Part shown: piece by piece, positions 32,509 to 44,836 of the stretch | Layout: every line of letters starts with the position of its first letter | Numbering within the stretch: the stretch's first letter is position 1 | NCBI RefSeq assembly: GCF_011386835.1 | Contig: NC_088796.1 | Coordinates: 68,275,468-68,339,467 of the forward strand | Length of the DNA stretch: 64,000 nt | DNA from: Chrysemys picta bellii | Taxonomy: Eukaryota > Chordata > Testudines > Emydidae | Direction of reading: 5' to 3' | The notes under the pieces: generated by a model | What the model was told of the DNA's origin: nothing | Database searches by the model: none | Seen by the model: the letters and a program-made list of their open reading frames with translations, nothing else | Position numbers and translations under genes: made by a program

Positions 32509-35500
32509 GTTATATTGTTTTATTTATTTATAACAGTACATGGAAAGGTGGGAGTTGCCTTACCAAGTGGGGGGCCGAGACAATTCAATTAAAGTGGGCT
32601 ATTATCAACAGGACGAAAAGTCACTTTTGTAGTGGTAATCAGGGTGGCTCATTTCAAACAGTTGTTAGTTTGGTAGTTAGGCACTCAACTCCCATTCCTT
32701 CCCCAACCTTATCCTGTCTTCTCTCAGATAAAATGTAAAGAGAAGCTGTCTATTGTAGGAGCCCAGTTTCCCTTACTGGGAAAGTCTAGCCCCTTTCTTA
32801 TTTTCTTTCCACTATTGAGGAAGACAGGGTCATCCAAAGTCCACTGATGTCAAGTGGCGTCTTTTCCTTTACCTTAATAAGTTTTAGATCAGGCTCTTAG
32901 GGCACATCACCCGAACTCAGAGGATATACTTCTATTTGACTAGGTGTCTAACTCTGATCTGACCTCTAGGAGAGTAACTCTATTTTGCCAGAAATCCCAA
33001 AAAGTTATTTACAGGTTTTGCTTCATGTGGTTGGGACCCTCTTACATCACAAAGACAACATGCCTATTTTCGCTTATATCATGGTCATTTATATTAGTTT
33101 TATAGAGAGAGCTACCTCCTACAATAATATTTTGGCACACACTTATATTTATCTTCTTGCTGGTAAATCCTTTCTTACTCCTATCTATAGGTCAAATGTA
33201 CTATCTTCAGGATACAGCTGTTCTGTGCTAAGCATTGGGAGATCTGAAATTAAACTGAAGCTGCTTGCCTACACTCTTGACCGTATTTTCATTTCAGATC
33301 ACTGTGCTATACATAGTTCTTTCATGTCCCTAGTTACAATATGTACAGTAACCTCATATTGTGGTTCAGTGATTTGTTAAGGAGGGAGGAGGCTATGGGA
33401 GTCAGCAGCTGATTTGTAAGCCTGGTTTGCTATAGAACAAAAATAGTAAAAGCCAGTCATCAGATCTGATATTTACAGCAAGAGAGACACAGAGTCATGA
33501 TTAGCTATTAGCATGAGTTGCTATACACTTTAAGCCACATGCTATCCCTACATGGATTCTCTCACATAAGAACAACAAAACTCTGTATCTACTTGTGACA
33601 TCTTCTTGGAATTGTTCTGTCTGAGCATGAGATGGGGTTTATTATGGAACTGGCGAAAGGTTTAATCTCCCAAGTGCATAGAAACTCCAAGATATGCATT
33701 GAATATGGATAAATCAGAAGGCCAAGAACATTTTTGTGGCTGCTTGGCACTGCCTCCCCCTTCCCCATCTCACTTCTGTACAGAAAATGCTCCCTCAGAC
33801 CAGCTATAACCCCTGAGTTAGGATCTCTGGAACATTTTTTGCTGTTCTCTGATCTACATGGTAGAGAGTGTGTCACCATTATATTTACTGCATAATAAAC
33901 AAATTTGTGGCCTGTTTTCAGTTTGTAAACAAGAGGCTTCAATAGGGAGGATCCTCTCTCTAATCATTTCTGTTTTTCAAAATTGTGGTGGTGTTGTAGG
34001 AAATAGGAAGCTTCTGTTCTCCCTGACTGATCTACTTCAATGGTTCCTGAGAGTTGCACTGTGCTCTGTAACCAGTATGTGAGAAATGAGGCATAATTCT
34101 CAGAAGCCAAAGAAATTGAGGAGAAAAGATAAGGAGTTGAGAGACACTCATCTCTGAACATGCTGCTGGGTGGAGGAAAAAAGGAAAAACTCCTAATCCT
34201 CTATTCTGTGGGGAAGGGAGAATAGAATAACTTCCATACCACTTGTTAGTTTCACAGAGAAATGGCCATTCCTACAGGCAGGAGGGTAATTAGTACCTCC
34301 TTTTCCAGGAGCCAGGTAGGGCCCACTCCTAGAGCTTTGAAGTTGAAGGAACAGCAATCAGACCCACTTCTCCATCAGTCTTAATGTAATAAAACCAGGT
34401 ACTTTCCCCCTTGGCTTGAAAAGCATATCCCAAAGTTTGAAAACTTCTGGGCTAGAACATTCAGGATGAAATCAACAATTGGGAAGGCAGTAATGTGAAC
34501 CAATGAGAGCTCTGAAGAAAGAACAATAAAAACAACTGTCTGTACTTAAAAAGTGTTCAACTGCCACAAAATTAGGTAGGATTTGCCTATCCTGATGAGC
34601 TGACATTATTCTGGATCCTGCTTCATTGCCTGTTTTTTTTACACTGACTTAGAGGACAACGCCTTGCTTCGCTGCCCTGTGCTCTGACTAGCTACTAATG
34701 TCTTCAGCTAATCTTATTGCAGATATCTGCAGGCTGTACAGTTAATGACAATCACAGAGTTGTGAGTTAGTAGCTGCACAAGGCTCTGATTGTTGTAGAC
34801 TATTCCCAGTATTACCAACCTCAAAAATCACATGTTGGACCTCCCAAAATCATGAGTGCCCCTGAAAATTGAGATGATTTAAAAAAAAAAGATATTGTGG
34901 TTATGATCTCTTGATTTTTGAATTCCCCCTACCCATCCTGTGCGTGTGCGCATGCTCACGTGACAATTAGTGTTGCTCACTCTCACAGGATGGAATGGGA
35001 CCATTAACAGTCTCTTGATGAGACCTGACAGAGGACAGCTGGTTTCTAAAGAATCAGAGGGGAACAGGAAACTGGGGAGGAATTTGTGGTATAGAGCTGT
35101 GGTGTATAGGAGGTTCCTACAGGAGACTACCGACTGGGAGAAGGGTTTGGGCCTGAAAGACAAAGTCAGAAGGCTGAGCTCCATCTAGGAAGGACTGAAA
35201 GTAGTGAGTTTATGAAGAGTATACTGGGACAGAAGAGCCCCGTGTATGTTAAAAGAAGCCAGAGCTGAATATGAATTTTTGTGTTGTGGTGATGTACTTT
35301 AGTTTGGGACCTTAAGGATTGTTTTGAATTGTTTTGGTTGTTAAACCAGCCCCAGGCAGGAGTGGTGTGTTGGTTATTAAACCAGCCCCAGGCACTGTGT
35401 GGAGTTCTTAAAAGGCTCTGAAAAGGGGAAACAGGCAGGGTACCATATAGCCATGACTGGCCATGAGGCAGTGGTGACTGGCTAGTTAGAAATTGGTGTA

Positions 35501-35843
35501 GTTGGCAGGATTCTGTGCACCCCCGCTCATCAAGGCATAGTAGAGACTAGAGAATGTTTTCTTTTGCTGGTCTAACAACAAAAGTGGTCACAGGCAATTT
35601 TTTTGCTGGAGTAGCAGTGGCGGCAGCAGCAGCAGAAACATTGAGCCACAAGAAAAGGAGAGGTGGTGTTTTGAGTGTTTCTGTTGCACAGAAGATTTGA
35701 GTGCAACAGGAGGCAGAATGAGTATAAGAAAAGACAGCAGCATGGGAGGGAAGGGACGCAGATTAAGGATCTGCTCAAATGTTTTGAATGTGGAGAGACT
35801 GGAAAGTTCAGAGTGTCTGCCACAATGGAAAGGGGGAAAAGCA
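32509..35843. other. AT-rich intergenic DNA, nothing recognised
   Basis: A 3.3-kb stretch with no recognisable genes. A short direct duplication (TTGGTTATTAAACCAGCCCC; TTGGTTGTTAAACCAGCCCC) occurs at about 35335-35395. Confidence 0.5.
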
Positions 35844-35851
35844 GAAGTGTT

Positions 35852-36319
35852 TAGGGTGACCAGACGTCCCGATAAAATCATGACCGTCCCGATATTTAGG
35901 TGTTTGTCCCACGTACGGGTCGGGATGCTGCACTCCGCCTTTTTTTTTTTTTTTTCTCTGCTGGCAGCACTCGGCTGTTCTTGGCTTTTTTTTTTTTTTA
36001 CCCTCTTCTCTGACTGCCAGCAGCACTCAGCTGTTCTCGGTTGGTTCCCCCCCCCCCCCCTCTCCTGAAAACCAGAGGTAACTGTAGGTATGCATAGCTA
36101 AGGGAGGGTGCATAATCTCCTCTGACTGCCCGCAGCACTCAGCTGTTCTCGGCTTCCTCCCACCCCCCACTGCTGGCAGCACTGGGCCACAGTAGGGAAT
36201 TGGGAGAGGGAACTGTTTGTGTCGTTACACCGGCAACACTCGGTTTTGGGTTTTTTTTGCTCTGCCGGTGACCCCCCACTTATGTCCCGATATTTTCTTC
36301 CTGTCATCTGGTCACCCTA
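35852..36319. mobile_element. Non-autonomous hAT element, 468 bp
   Basis: The element starts TAGGGTGACCAGACGTCCCG and ends ATCTGGTCACCCTA, flanked by a perfect 8-bp duplication, GAAGTGTT (35844-35851 and 36320-36327). The interior holds imperfect repeats of CTGCTGGCAGCACTCGGCTG-like units with poly-T and poly-C runs between them. There is no transposase. The family is related in layout, though not in termini, to the nested element at 4795-5815. Confidence 0.93.
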
Positions 36320-36327
36320 GAAGTGTT

Positions 36328-37725
36328 GTTCTGTCATTCTTTCTTTCAGGAGGGAGTGGATCTATGCTGGGCTCTCTGCTGCGTCCTCCTCCCTTCCCTG
36401 CTGTGAGAATAGTGAACGAAAGGGAAATACTTTGCTGGCTTCAGGCAGGAATTAACTTTGTGAGGGGGCCGGAGATTCTAATATAATCATGACACTAGCT
36501 CCAGTACCCCCTGAAAACCTGGTTCTCAGCAAAAAAATGCTAGAGATGGCCATATAGCATTCCATTTCACAACAGTGTAACTTGACGGTCACACATTTTG
36601 TTCCTTCTTTAGGCCTAGCTGTACAACCTATGCGAAAGTGAGCTATTTCCACCTGTGATGTGTATAGGCATCAGCAAGGGACACCACAGAGATTCCGCTG
36701 CCTGCAGCAAATTAGTGGGGGAGAGGATTTGTCCGGAGTGAGGGAGAAAAATGGAGATGATGGGGGCGGGGGTCTGGGTGGAGTTACAGATACTCATTAG
36801 CTCCTATACTCGAGTTGCTTTGTCCTTTACCCTTCAGTGATTCATTAACTTGAGCCCCATCCCCTTCCCTCCTGACGCCAGTTCACACCCTTCCCCCAAT
36901 AGAACCCTTCTTTTCTTTTCCTGTATATGGGACTCTTCTTTCAGACTCATTATCTGCACAGGTTGAGCAGAAAAATTAAGGTTTGTTCCTGCTCTCCCTC
37001 ACACTGGGTCCCTGCTTCCCTACATTCCCCTCCAACTCCACTTCCCCCATCACCACTATTTTCCTTCTTTCCATGGGACCCCTGCTTCCTCCCCACTTCA
37101 GGTCTCTTCTCCCCACCACCTCCACCTTGAATCCCACTTTCCTTTAAAAAAGCCTTTCTCTAAGACCTTCTTATTTCTGTTGACTATAGCCTGGAGTTAA
37201 ATCTTCCCACTCAGCAAGTTATTCTGCTCCCTCTGATATGGGTAGGCAGCAGCAAGGAGAGCCAGAGAGATTCTCTGTCTCCAGCACCAATAGTCTGGAG
37301 GCTTGGATTTTCCTCTCATTCAGGCATTTCCAGTTTCCAGCAAAATCAGTAGGTTCTGCCTATTGATGCCTTGAACATTCCCTGCATCTCTGGAAGTGCC
37401 TGGATGCAGCATTCAAAGGTATCTCATTACATACAAGCAAACAGGGAAATGCCATGAAGTTGACTGTAGGATCTTGCTTCGCTTGGCCAATTACTAACAT
37501 TCTAGAGCAGACCGGACCTGAATGCTTAGAAAGTGAATTGCTCCAGCTTGAAACTGTATTCCTTAATCTACTTAGTAACAAATGCAATTTTTATGTGATG
37601 TTAGCAGTGGGCAATGCGGCACTGCTTAAGCTGTTTCCTGGGTGTGTGAGGTATATGTATATATGTCTGCCTGTTTTTGTCAAGCCATCTGGAGTGGCTC
37701 ACAAACTTGAGTTCCAGCCTCAGAA
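36328..37725. other. Intergenic DNA, partly C/T-rich, nothing recognised
   Basis: Pyrimidine-rich around 36840-37160. No gene was recognised. Confidence 0.5.
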
Positions 37726-37730
37726 CAGAC

Positions 37731-38976
37731 TGTTACAAACCAGGGCACAAACCCGAAATTGGATGTGAGTTCTATACTTGGTTGGTGAAATCTAAGTAAC
37801 AAGTGTGAACTCCTCATGCACTATAGCAGCCTAACCATGGAGTCACAGGCAGTCTCCCTTGGGTACTCCAGTCTATTTTGGCACCAGGCAAACTTACATT
37901 TGTGATAGATGGTCCCTTACATAAAAAATCCCAACAATAATCAGGTTACTCTCAGATCTCACACCAAAGACAAGGTTTGTAGCCAATCTGCAACAAACTA
38001 ACTAAAGATGTATTCATTAAGAAAAAGAAATGATTTATTTACAAGGTTAAGGCAGGTAAATATACACATACAAAGGATTTAGGGTACGTCTACACTATGG
38101 CGGGCAGCGATCGATCTATCGGGGATCGATTTATCGTTTGTAGTGTAGACGCGATAAATCGATCCCCGATCGCTCTCCCGTCGACTGCTGAACTCCAGCA
38201 GTGAGAGAGGCGGAAGCAAAGTCAACAAGGGAGCTGCGGCTGTTGATCCCGCGCCGTGAGGACGCGAAGTAAGTAATTTTAATTCGAACTAAGATACGTC
38301 GACTTCAGCTACGCTATTCTCATAGCTGAAGTTGCGTATCTTAGATCGATTTCCCCCCTCCCCCCCAGTGTAGACCAGGCCTCAGAGTCTTAGGTTCCAA
38401 AAGGTAATAGAAGCTGCTGTGATACGCAAGCTTTCTATATCCTTTAGGGCTAACCGAAGCTGAGCAGCTTGGGGATCCCTTGCTTACGCTTAGAAATATA
38501 GCCCTCTAAATTCCAAGCAGCACAGTGATACAGTTCATTCTGGTCAGGGATTTTAATTCCCTTCCCCTACAGTTCAAATGAGTTTGTGCCCATCTCCTCT
38601 TCGTGGGTGTATGTTTGGGGGGGAAATCAACAAAATCTTTGTCTTTTGATGTTTCACAAAGGCTCATTTGGTTTCAGTAGCCCTGCTTGTTGCAGGATCA
38701 GCATTTTACATTAATTAATGCTTCTTTCCTTTTTGAGTTATGGAGGTTTACAATGCAAATACTCAATGTAATACATGGGATACATGTTATAAGTGAGATC
38801 AATACATGCAGCATGCTACAAGCATTTCATAAAGACTAAACAAGTTCTGATATTAACATCTATTTTAACAATGCTAACACACAGGTGAGCCAGACTGGTT
38901 TCCAGCTATGCATTTGTGAGTGTTCAGTGAGGTCTAAGGGCCTTGACATGAGCTGGCACCTGGTCTACCAGTATCA
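37731..38976 (-). mobile_element. Solo LTR, antisense, split by a Harbinger MITE
   Basis: The outer ends are TGTTACAAACC (left) and GGTCTACCAGTATCA (right). Read on the minus strand this is TGATACTGG...TTTGTAACA, a TG...CA LTR. It is flanked by a near-perfect 5-bp duplication, CAGAC (37726-37730) and CAGAT (38977-38981). A minus-strand poly(A) signal AATAAA (GTAAATAAATCATTTC) lies at about 38030. The MITE at 38082-38381 lies inside it; without the MITE the LTR is about 946 bp. No retroviral coding sequence is adjacent, so it is a recombination remnant. Confidence 0.68.
38082..38381. mobile_element. Harbinger MITE, 300 bp, inserted in an LTR
   Basis: The MITE starts GGGTACGTCTACACTA and ends AGTGTAGACCAGGCC. 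It shares the interior of the 26020-26314 copy: ATCGGGGATCGATTTATCG with its inverted partner, and GTCGACTTCAGCTACGC with its inverted partner. The flanking trinucleotides are TTA on the left and TCA on the right. Because it interrupts the LTR it is younger than that LTR. Confidence 0.88.
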
Positions 38977-38981
38977 CAGAT

Positions 38982-39899
38982 TTCATTTGGATTCAAATAA
39001 GTGATTTATCTGACTGACATTCTGGAAATAGGTTTTAAGCATTTTTGGAAAGATTACTTTTTGGAAATTGGTATTAGAGTGAGGATAATGTAATTTGTAA
39101 AGCTTGTATTGCAAGTTAAAGAAAACCAGCTAGACTCATACACTGTTAGAAAGTTTCTCCTCAGGAATCCTTGTAGCTCAATTTTTGTGAAGCAGACTAA
39201 CGCACCTATATATTTAATCTAATTGAGAATACATCACAGTAACACCAGAAACCACCACAAGTAAACTGTTGACGAGTAGCTGCCAAACACCTTAAATACT
39301 ATTCAGTTGTATCCGGAAAAAAAAAAATTGATGCATTGAAAATAAACCAGTCTGGCAAGAAACGTGAAGACTTGCTGAGGGAAAACAGCCTACAATAATT
39401 TTATTTCAAATAATAACCCCTTCCTACCCCATCTTAAATCAAGTCCACTTTCCAAGACTGGACATGCTTAAATAGGATCAAAATATGTTAGGGCCAAAGG
39501 GACCTGCAATCTGGAAAGTGTTTTATAACTGATGTGAATTCTTCTAATGAATGTTTTGCAATCATCTGCTTAAGTATACAGAAGTCACTATCTATAATCA
39601 TGCCACCTCTTAGAATTTTGCCATGTAATCTTCTGTGCTGCCATTCACTTGGTTACCTTTGCATTTATCAAATATTTAAAAAACCTAAATCAGTATTCAA
39701 AGAAACCTCAGAAAGGCAGTGATTTTTGTTTGTGTGTCCAAAACAATAAAATAATGTATAGTACCAACTCTGGGAACAGATCCTACGCAAACTAGAAATT
39801 CTGTCCCTCGCCCCTCTAGTCGTGCATTTAATTAACCATCAAACACACTTAATGTGTGGCATTTATATCTTCTGCTTATTGTAAGATTGGTCTTAAGAA
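38982..39899. other. AT-rich intergenic DNA, nothing recognised
   Basis: No gene or repeat was identified; a poly-A tract lies at about 39318-39328. Confidence 0.5.
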
Positions 39900-39904
39900 G
39901 GCAG

Positions 39905-41095
39905 TGTGACATTGTGCAGTCTATATGGTTTTATAAAAACTTGATAATAAGTCAATATAATGTAACTGAGATGGTTTTAGAGAAAATACGGTAATAAGTG
40001 AATGTAACGTAACTGGGATATGCTTCATGCAAAAGGTCTCTTGTAAGGTATCATTACAAAGCTTATAATGTACTGAGTGTGATCACCTGATTTGTATAAA
40101 TGTACCACTCTTGTATCTAAAACTAGAAATATAAAATGTAACTCTGAGGGCCTATTGTAATTGTGTAAAGTGTGGACCATTAATGATGGTTTGGAATCTT
40201 GATGACTCCCATTGTCTGCAGATGGCTGTATTTACCTGTGAGTCTTCCTGTATATGTGTGTGCTGGCAAGTGAGTAATGAAGTCTTGCAGTGACATGTGA
40301 TCTTGTCACCTGAACTGGAATCCATCTTTAACCTGGTGCTTTTCCAGTGAGGGGGGGTGGAAACCCAGAGAGACAAAGAGTTCCCGCCTTATGCAAAAGA
40401 TATATAAAGGGGGGGAAGAGAACAGAGAGGGAGAGAAGCCATCATGAAGAATCCCCTAGCTACCACCTGAGCTGCAACAAGAGCTGTACCAGGGGAAAGA
40501 ATTGTGCCCAGGCCTGGAAGGTGTCCAGTCTGAGAAAAACTTACTGAAACATCTCTGAGGGTGAGATTATCTGTATTTAGTTTGATTAGGCATAGATTTG
40601 CGCATTTTATTTTATTTTGCTTGGTGACTTACTTTGTTCTGTCTGTTACTACTTTGAACCACTTAAATCCTACTGTCTGTATTTAATAAAATCACTTTTT
40701 GTTTAGTAATTTACTCAGAGTATGTATTAATACCTGGGGGAGCAAACAACTGTGCATATCTCTCTATCAGTGTTATAGAGGGCGAACAATTTATGAGTTT
40801 GCCCTGCATAAGCTTTATGCAGGGTGAAACGGATTTATTTGGGTTTAGACCCCATTGGGAGTTGAGCATCTGAGTGCTAAAGACAAGCGCACTTCTGTAC
40901 GCTGTTTTCAGGTAACTTGCAGCTTTGGGACAAGTGATTCAGACCCTGGGTCTGTGTCTGGAGCCAGACGGGAGTGTCTGGCTCAGCAAGACAGGGTGCT
41001 GGAGTCCTGAGCTGGCAGGGAAAGCAGAAGCAGGGGTAGTCTTTGCACATCGGGTGGCAGCTCCCAAGGGGGTTTCTGTGATCCAACCCGTCACA
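39905..41095 (+). mobile_element. Solo LTR, 1.19 kb (copy 1 of a family)
   Basis: The LTR starts TGTGACATTGTGCAG and ends ATCCAACCCGTCACA, flanked by a perfect 5-bp duplication, GGCAG (39900-39904 and 41096-41100). It contains a TATA box (GATATATAAAGG, about 40399-40410) and a poly(A) signal AATAAA (40685-40690) in the expected order, which gives + orientation. It is about 90% alike over its length to the LTR at 46163-47299. No internal retroviral genes adjoin it, so it is a solo LTR left by recombination between the two ends of a provirus. Confidence 0.92.
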
Positions 41096-41594
41096 GGCAG
41101 GGTAAGTGTTAATTATAAATGTTTAATACAAGAAACAGGAGGAGGAGTGAAGATGAATGAGAACTGTTGCCAGGTTAATATAAGATCTTTGAAGGCAGTT
41201 ATGGTTTTCAGATAAGCAGCCATGGGTCATTATTTATGTAGCTTGGCAGTAATGGCCTATGCTTATACCACAGCATCCTGGCTAAAGACTGAGGCAATCT
41301 GTTCATATAGCCACTCAGCTACTGAAAAAGAAGGCTTATGCATCTTACCACATGGAAACTGTTGCTTTACTGCTACCCTTTAATGGGACTGTTATATTAG
41401 CACAGTGGAAACAGATTTTTGAAATTTTGGTGGTAGATGCTTCCTAATAACTTTTGTTTATACCATGCTACTATCCACAATACTTACAATGCTATATACT
41501 CTTGTATAACCCACTCAGGTATTTTATTGTGTATTTGTTCTCCTCCACCCTACCTCGCTTGGAAGATAATCTACATACCCGAGGAAAGTTATTT

Positions 41595-41825
41595 AGGCTA
41601 TGGGTACACCGCACTACACTCCAGACAGCGTGTGAATTGCAGAGCCACCAAAGTGTTTTGCTTTAACTGCCCAGTGTCGATGCTACTGGCATGAACTAAA
41701 AGGTGCCTAGTTCGTTTTAATATGAACTAGCTACCTTTTAGTTTGCACCAACAGCTTCCACATGGGGGCAGTTAGAGCAAAACACTTTGGTGCACTTTGC
41801 AGTTTACACCCCCATAGTCCATACT
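41595..41825. mobile_element. Palindromic MITE with long inverted repeats
   Basis: The left part contains CCACCAAAGTGTTTTGC, then TTTAACTGCCC. The right part contains their reverse complement, GGGCAGTTAGAGC, then AAAACACTTTGGTG. A second inner pair is ACTAAAAGGTGCCTAGTTC / GAACTAGCTACCTTTTAGTT. Outer ends are TATGGGTACACCGCACTAC and GTTTACACCCCCATAGT. The arms could fold into a stem of about 100 bp. The superfamily is unclear; the outer word GGGTxxAC recalls Harbinger MITEs. Confidence 0.7.
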
Positions 41826-41830
41826 ATAGT

Positions 41831-42999
41831 TACTCCTGGGGGAATTCTGCACATGCGCAGAATTTATGTCCCCCCCATATTTCTTTGCGTTCCTGCAGAA
41901 AAATGACTTTTTGACGGGGAAGCAAAGGGAAGCCACAAGAGCGGTCATGCGGCCCTCTCCAGCACTATGTTTCAGGTGCCCAGGGAAGCAGGCAAAGAGG
42001 TAAATCACCAAGGGGCAGGGGGTGGGACTGGGGAAGACCTGGCTGGTGGCTCCTATCCTGTGGCAGGCTCAGCTGCTAGTCCTGGTGGGACTGGGACTTC
42101 CTCTTCCCCTGCACAGCATCCAAGGCCGGATCAGACCCACCTCCAGATATCTCCCCAGCTGCAGGAAGCTCTGCAAATCTCCCCTGCCCCTCTTCCTGCA
42201 CCCATCGCTCCTCAGCTGCAGGGTGAGGGTTCCCTGTACAGGGAGCTATTCCCCCGTCTGCCCAACCCCTGTGCATCCAAGACCCCATCATACCTAGCTC
42301 CTTCTGCCAAGCCTCACCCCTCCCGAGACCCTCTCATACCCAGATCCTTCCGCCAAGCCTCATCCCCCGCATTCAGAACCCCCCGATGAGCCCCACTCAT
42401 CCTGCACCACCCCCATGAGCCACCGCACCCAAATCCCCACCCCACTGAGCCCCAAACAGCTGCACCTGGATCCCCACTCCACTGAGCCCCACTCTCCAGA
42501 ATCTGGACCCCCAACTTAGCCCCCCCACACCCAGACCCCCCTGCTGAGCCCCAACCACCTTCATCTGGACCCCCCTGAAGAGTCCCATTACCGTTGCACC
42601 CAGAACACCCCATCAAGCCCCCGCACCTGGATCCCCTACTGAGCCACCTGCACCCAGATTGCCCCACAGAGAACCCTCTCAACCCACACCTGGATCCCTC
42701 CACACTTGTATCCTGCCTTGCTGAGCCTGCCTGCTCACACCTGGTGCACCTGGCATAAAGGGGCATGGCTGGTCCTTCTGCTATGTCAGGGTTGGGTGCA
42801 GCCACACAGCTGAGTCTGTGTTTGGGGGGGGGAGAGCGGGGAGCTGCACAGTGATCTCCCACCTTTGCGCAACCAGTGGCCTGTGCTCCCCAATGCCATG
42901 CCAGAGCCTCCATGTTTATCTGACAAATAAAATTTGCAGAATTTTAAAATATTGTGTGCAGAATTTTTAATTTTTTGACACAGAATGCTCTCAGGAGTA
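41831..42999. mobile_element. DNA transposon, 1.17 kb, TACTCCTG termini
   Basis: The element starts TACTCCTGGGGGAATTCTGC and ends AGAATGCTCTCAGGAGTA, an imperfect terminal inverted repeat. The flanks are TATAGT at 41825-41830 and 43000-43005. The interior is C-rich with CCCACTGAGCCCC-like units (42350-42730). It encodes no recognisable transposase. It is probably a non-autonomous element; the superfamily is not certain from the TSD length. Confidence 0.75.
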
Positions 43000-43558
43000 T
43001 ATAGTACAGTGCAGTTTCTTAATAGCTACAGATACATTTCCCACTAGTCTCTAGAAACTATAACTTTAGATATCACACTGGTCAGTAAGAAAACTATGGA
43101 TGAACTGGTTTTCACTGTTTATTAACAAATCTCTAGAATAATACAGATTTGAACATGCACATATATAATCCTGCATTTCACAGGTCTCTTCAATCTGTTC
43201 AATCTTAGTTCATTCCACTTGTGTATAAGCATTATGATAAAGTCTTTAATTACATGATCACATATATCTTTTTTTCACAGGACCCTTACCTCCTTCAATG
43301 AGCCGGACCGATGGTGCTCACTGAATGGGTGACTAGTTAATGTCTTTTAGTATCACATGCATTATTTACTGCACACTATCCAAAATCCGCACTGAATTAT
43401 CAGCTTCCTCATGTGTTTTTCTATGATCTTATCTTACTTATTTACAAACTTTAATTACCTTATCTGCACAAAATAGAACTGAGACACAGTGATTAAAGTC
43501 AAGAATGTCAACTACCTTTGGGTGCCCAATTTGGGAAGACTTGGACCTGATTTTCTCA

Positions 43559-43854
43559 GGGCTAATTTACACTAGAAGCACTACAGCGCCGCATCAGTAC
43601 TGATGTAGCTCCGCTGCTGCTACACTGCTAGTGCAGACATTCTGTGCCGACAGGAGAGAGCTCTCCCATTAGCATGATTACTCCACCTCCCCGAGCAGTG
43701 GTAGCTATGTTGATGGGAGAGCTTCTCCCGCCAACATAGCGTTGTCCACACCGGCGCATAGGTCAATGTAATTTACGTCACTCAGGGAGGTGGCTTTTTC
43801 ACACTGTTGAATGACTTAAGTTATACTGAAGTAAGCACTAGTGTGTACAAGCCC
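43559..43854. mobile_element. Harbinger MITE, 296 bp, TCA target duplication
   Basis: The MITE starts GGGCTAATTTACACTAG and ends CACTAGTGTGTACAAGCCC, flanked by TCA at 43556-43558 and 43855-43857. Internally it has an inverted pair, GAGAGCTCTCCCATTAGC / GATGGGAGAGCTTCTCCCGC. It is non-coding and from a different subfamily than the 26020 and 38082 copies. Confidence 0.87.
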
Positions 43855-43868
43855 TCAGCATACTTGTA

Positions 43869-44294
43869 CAGTAGAACCTCAGAGTTATGAACACCAGAGT
43901 TATGAACTTACTGGTCAACCACACACCTCATTTGGAACTGGAAGTATGCAATCAGGCAACAGCAGAGACCCAAAAAAAAAAAAGGGTGGGTGGGTGGGTG
44001 GGGGGGGGGAAGCAAATACAGTATAGTACTATGTTAAACATATGCTATTAAAAAAATAAAGGGAAAATTAAAAAAAAAATTGACAAGGTAAGGACACTGT
44101 CTCTGTGCTTCTTTCATTTAAATTAAGATGGTGAAAATCAGCATTTTCCTTCTGCAAGTTTCCAAGCTGTATTAAGTCAATGTTCAATTGCAAACTTTTG
44201 AAAGAACAACCATAACATTTTGTTCAGAGTTACAAACATACCAGTTACAAACATCCTCTACTCCCAAGGTGTTCCTAACTCTGATGTTCTATTG
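43869..44294. mobile_element. Tc1/mariner (Tigger-like) MITE, 426 bp
   Basis: The MITE starts CAGTAGAACCTCAGAG and ends with the inverted counterpart AACTCTGATGTTCTATTG. Subterminal GTTATGAACACC and GTTCCTAACTCTG match each other in inverted orientation. A TA dinucleotide precedes the left end; the right flank is GA, so the TSD is decayed on that side. CAGTAGAACCTC termini belong to pogo/Tigger-like elements. No transposase is present. An A-rich and (GGTG)n stretch lies at about 43970-44012. Confidence 0.78.
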
Positions 44295-44836
44295 GATGTT
44301 TAAAACAAGGTTCCCCTTGACTTAATTTGCAAATACAAATGCTCAGCACTTCTGCAAATCAGATGGCAGGTTCTCAAGTTGGACGTGCAGAAAACAAATA
44401 CACAGTGGCCATCTGAAAATTGCAGTTCCAGTGCAATAGTGGCCGGGCCTCAGTGATAGAAATAGGAATAGAATCTAAATTTTCAAGGTGGCATTTCACA
44501 ACCTTAAGTATAAGCCCATCTTGTGTAATTCCTGCACTTTCTGGCCTCATTCACTACATACCCTTCCAACTTCCTCAACATACGAGGCAGAAGTCTAACA
44601 GACAACAGCCTCATTCATTACACATTCCCGACTTATTCCCAGGGCACAGACTGTCCTGTGCACTGAATGAGGCAAGGGTGACATGGGGAAAAAGTAGTAT
44701 GTGACTGTGTAATTAAAGACTGTATTATAATGCACATGCACAAGAGGGTTAATTAAGGCTACATGAGCAACCTTAATTATGGCCTTTCCCAAATCTTGAG
44801 TGCTTGATTCTGCAACTTTAATGGTCTTTTAACTGA

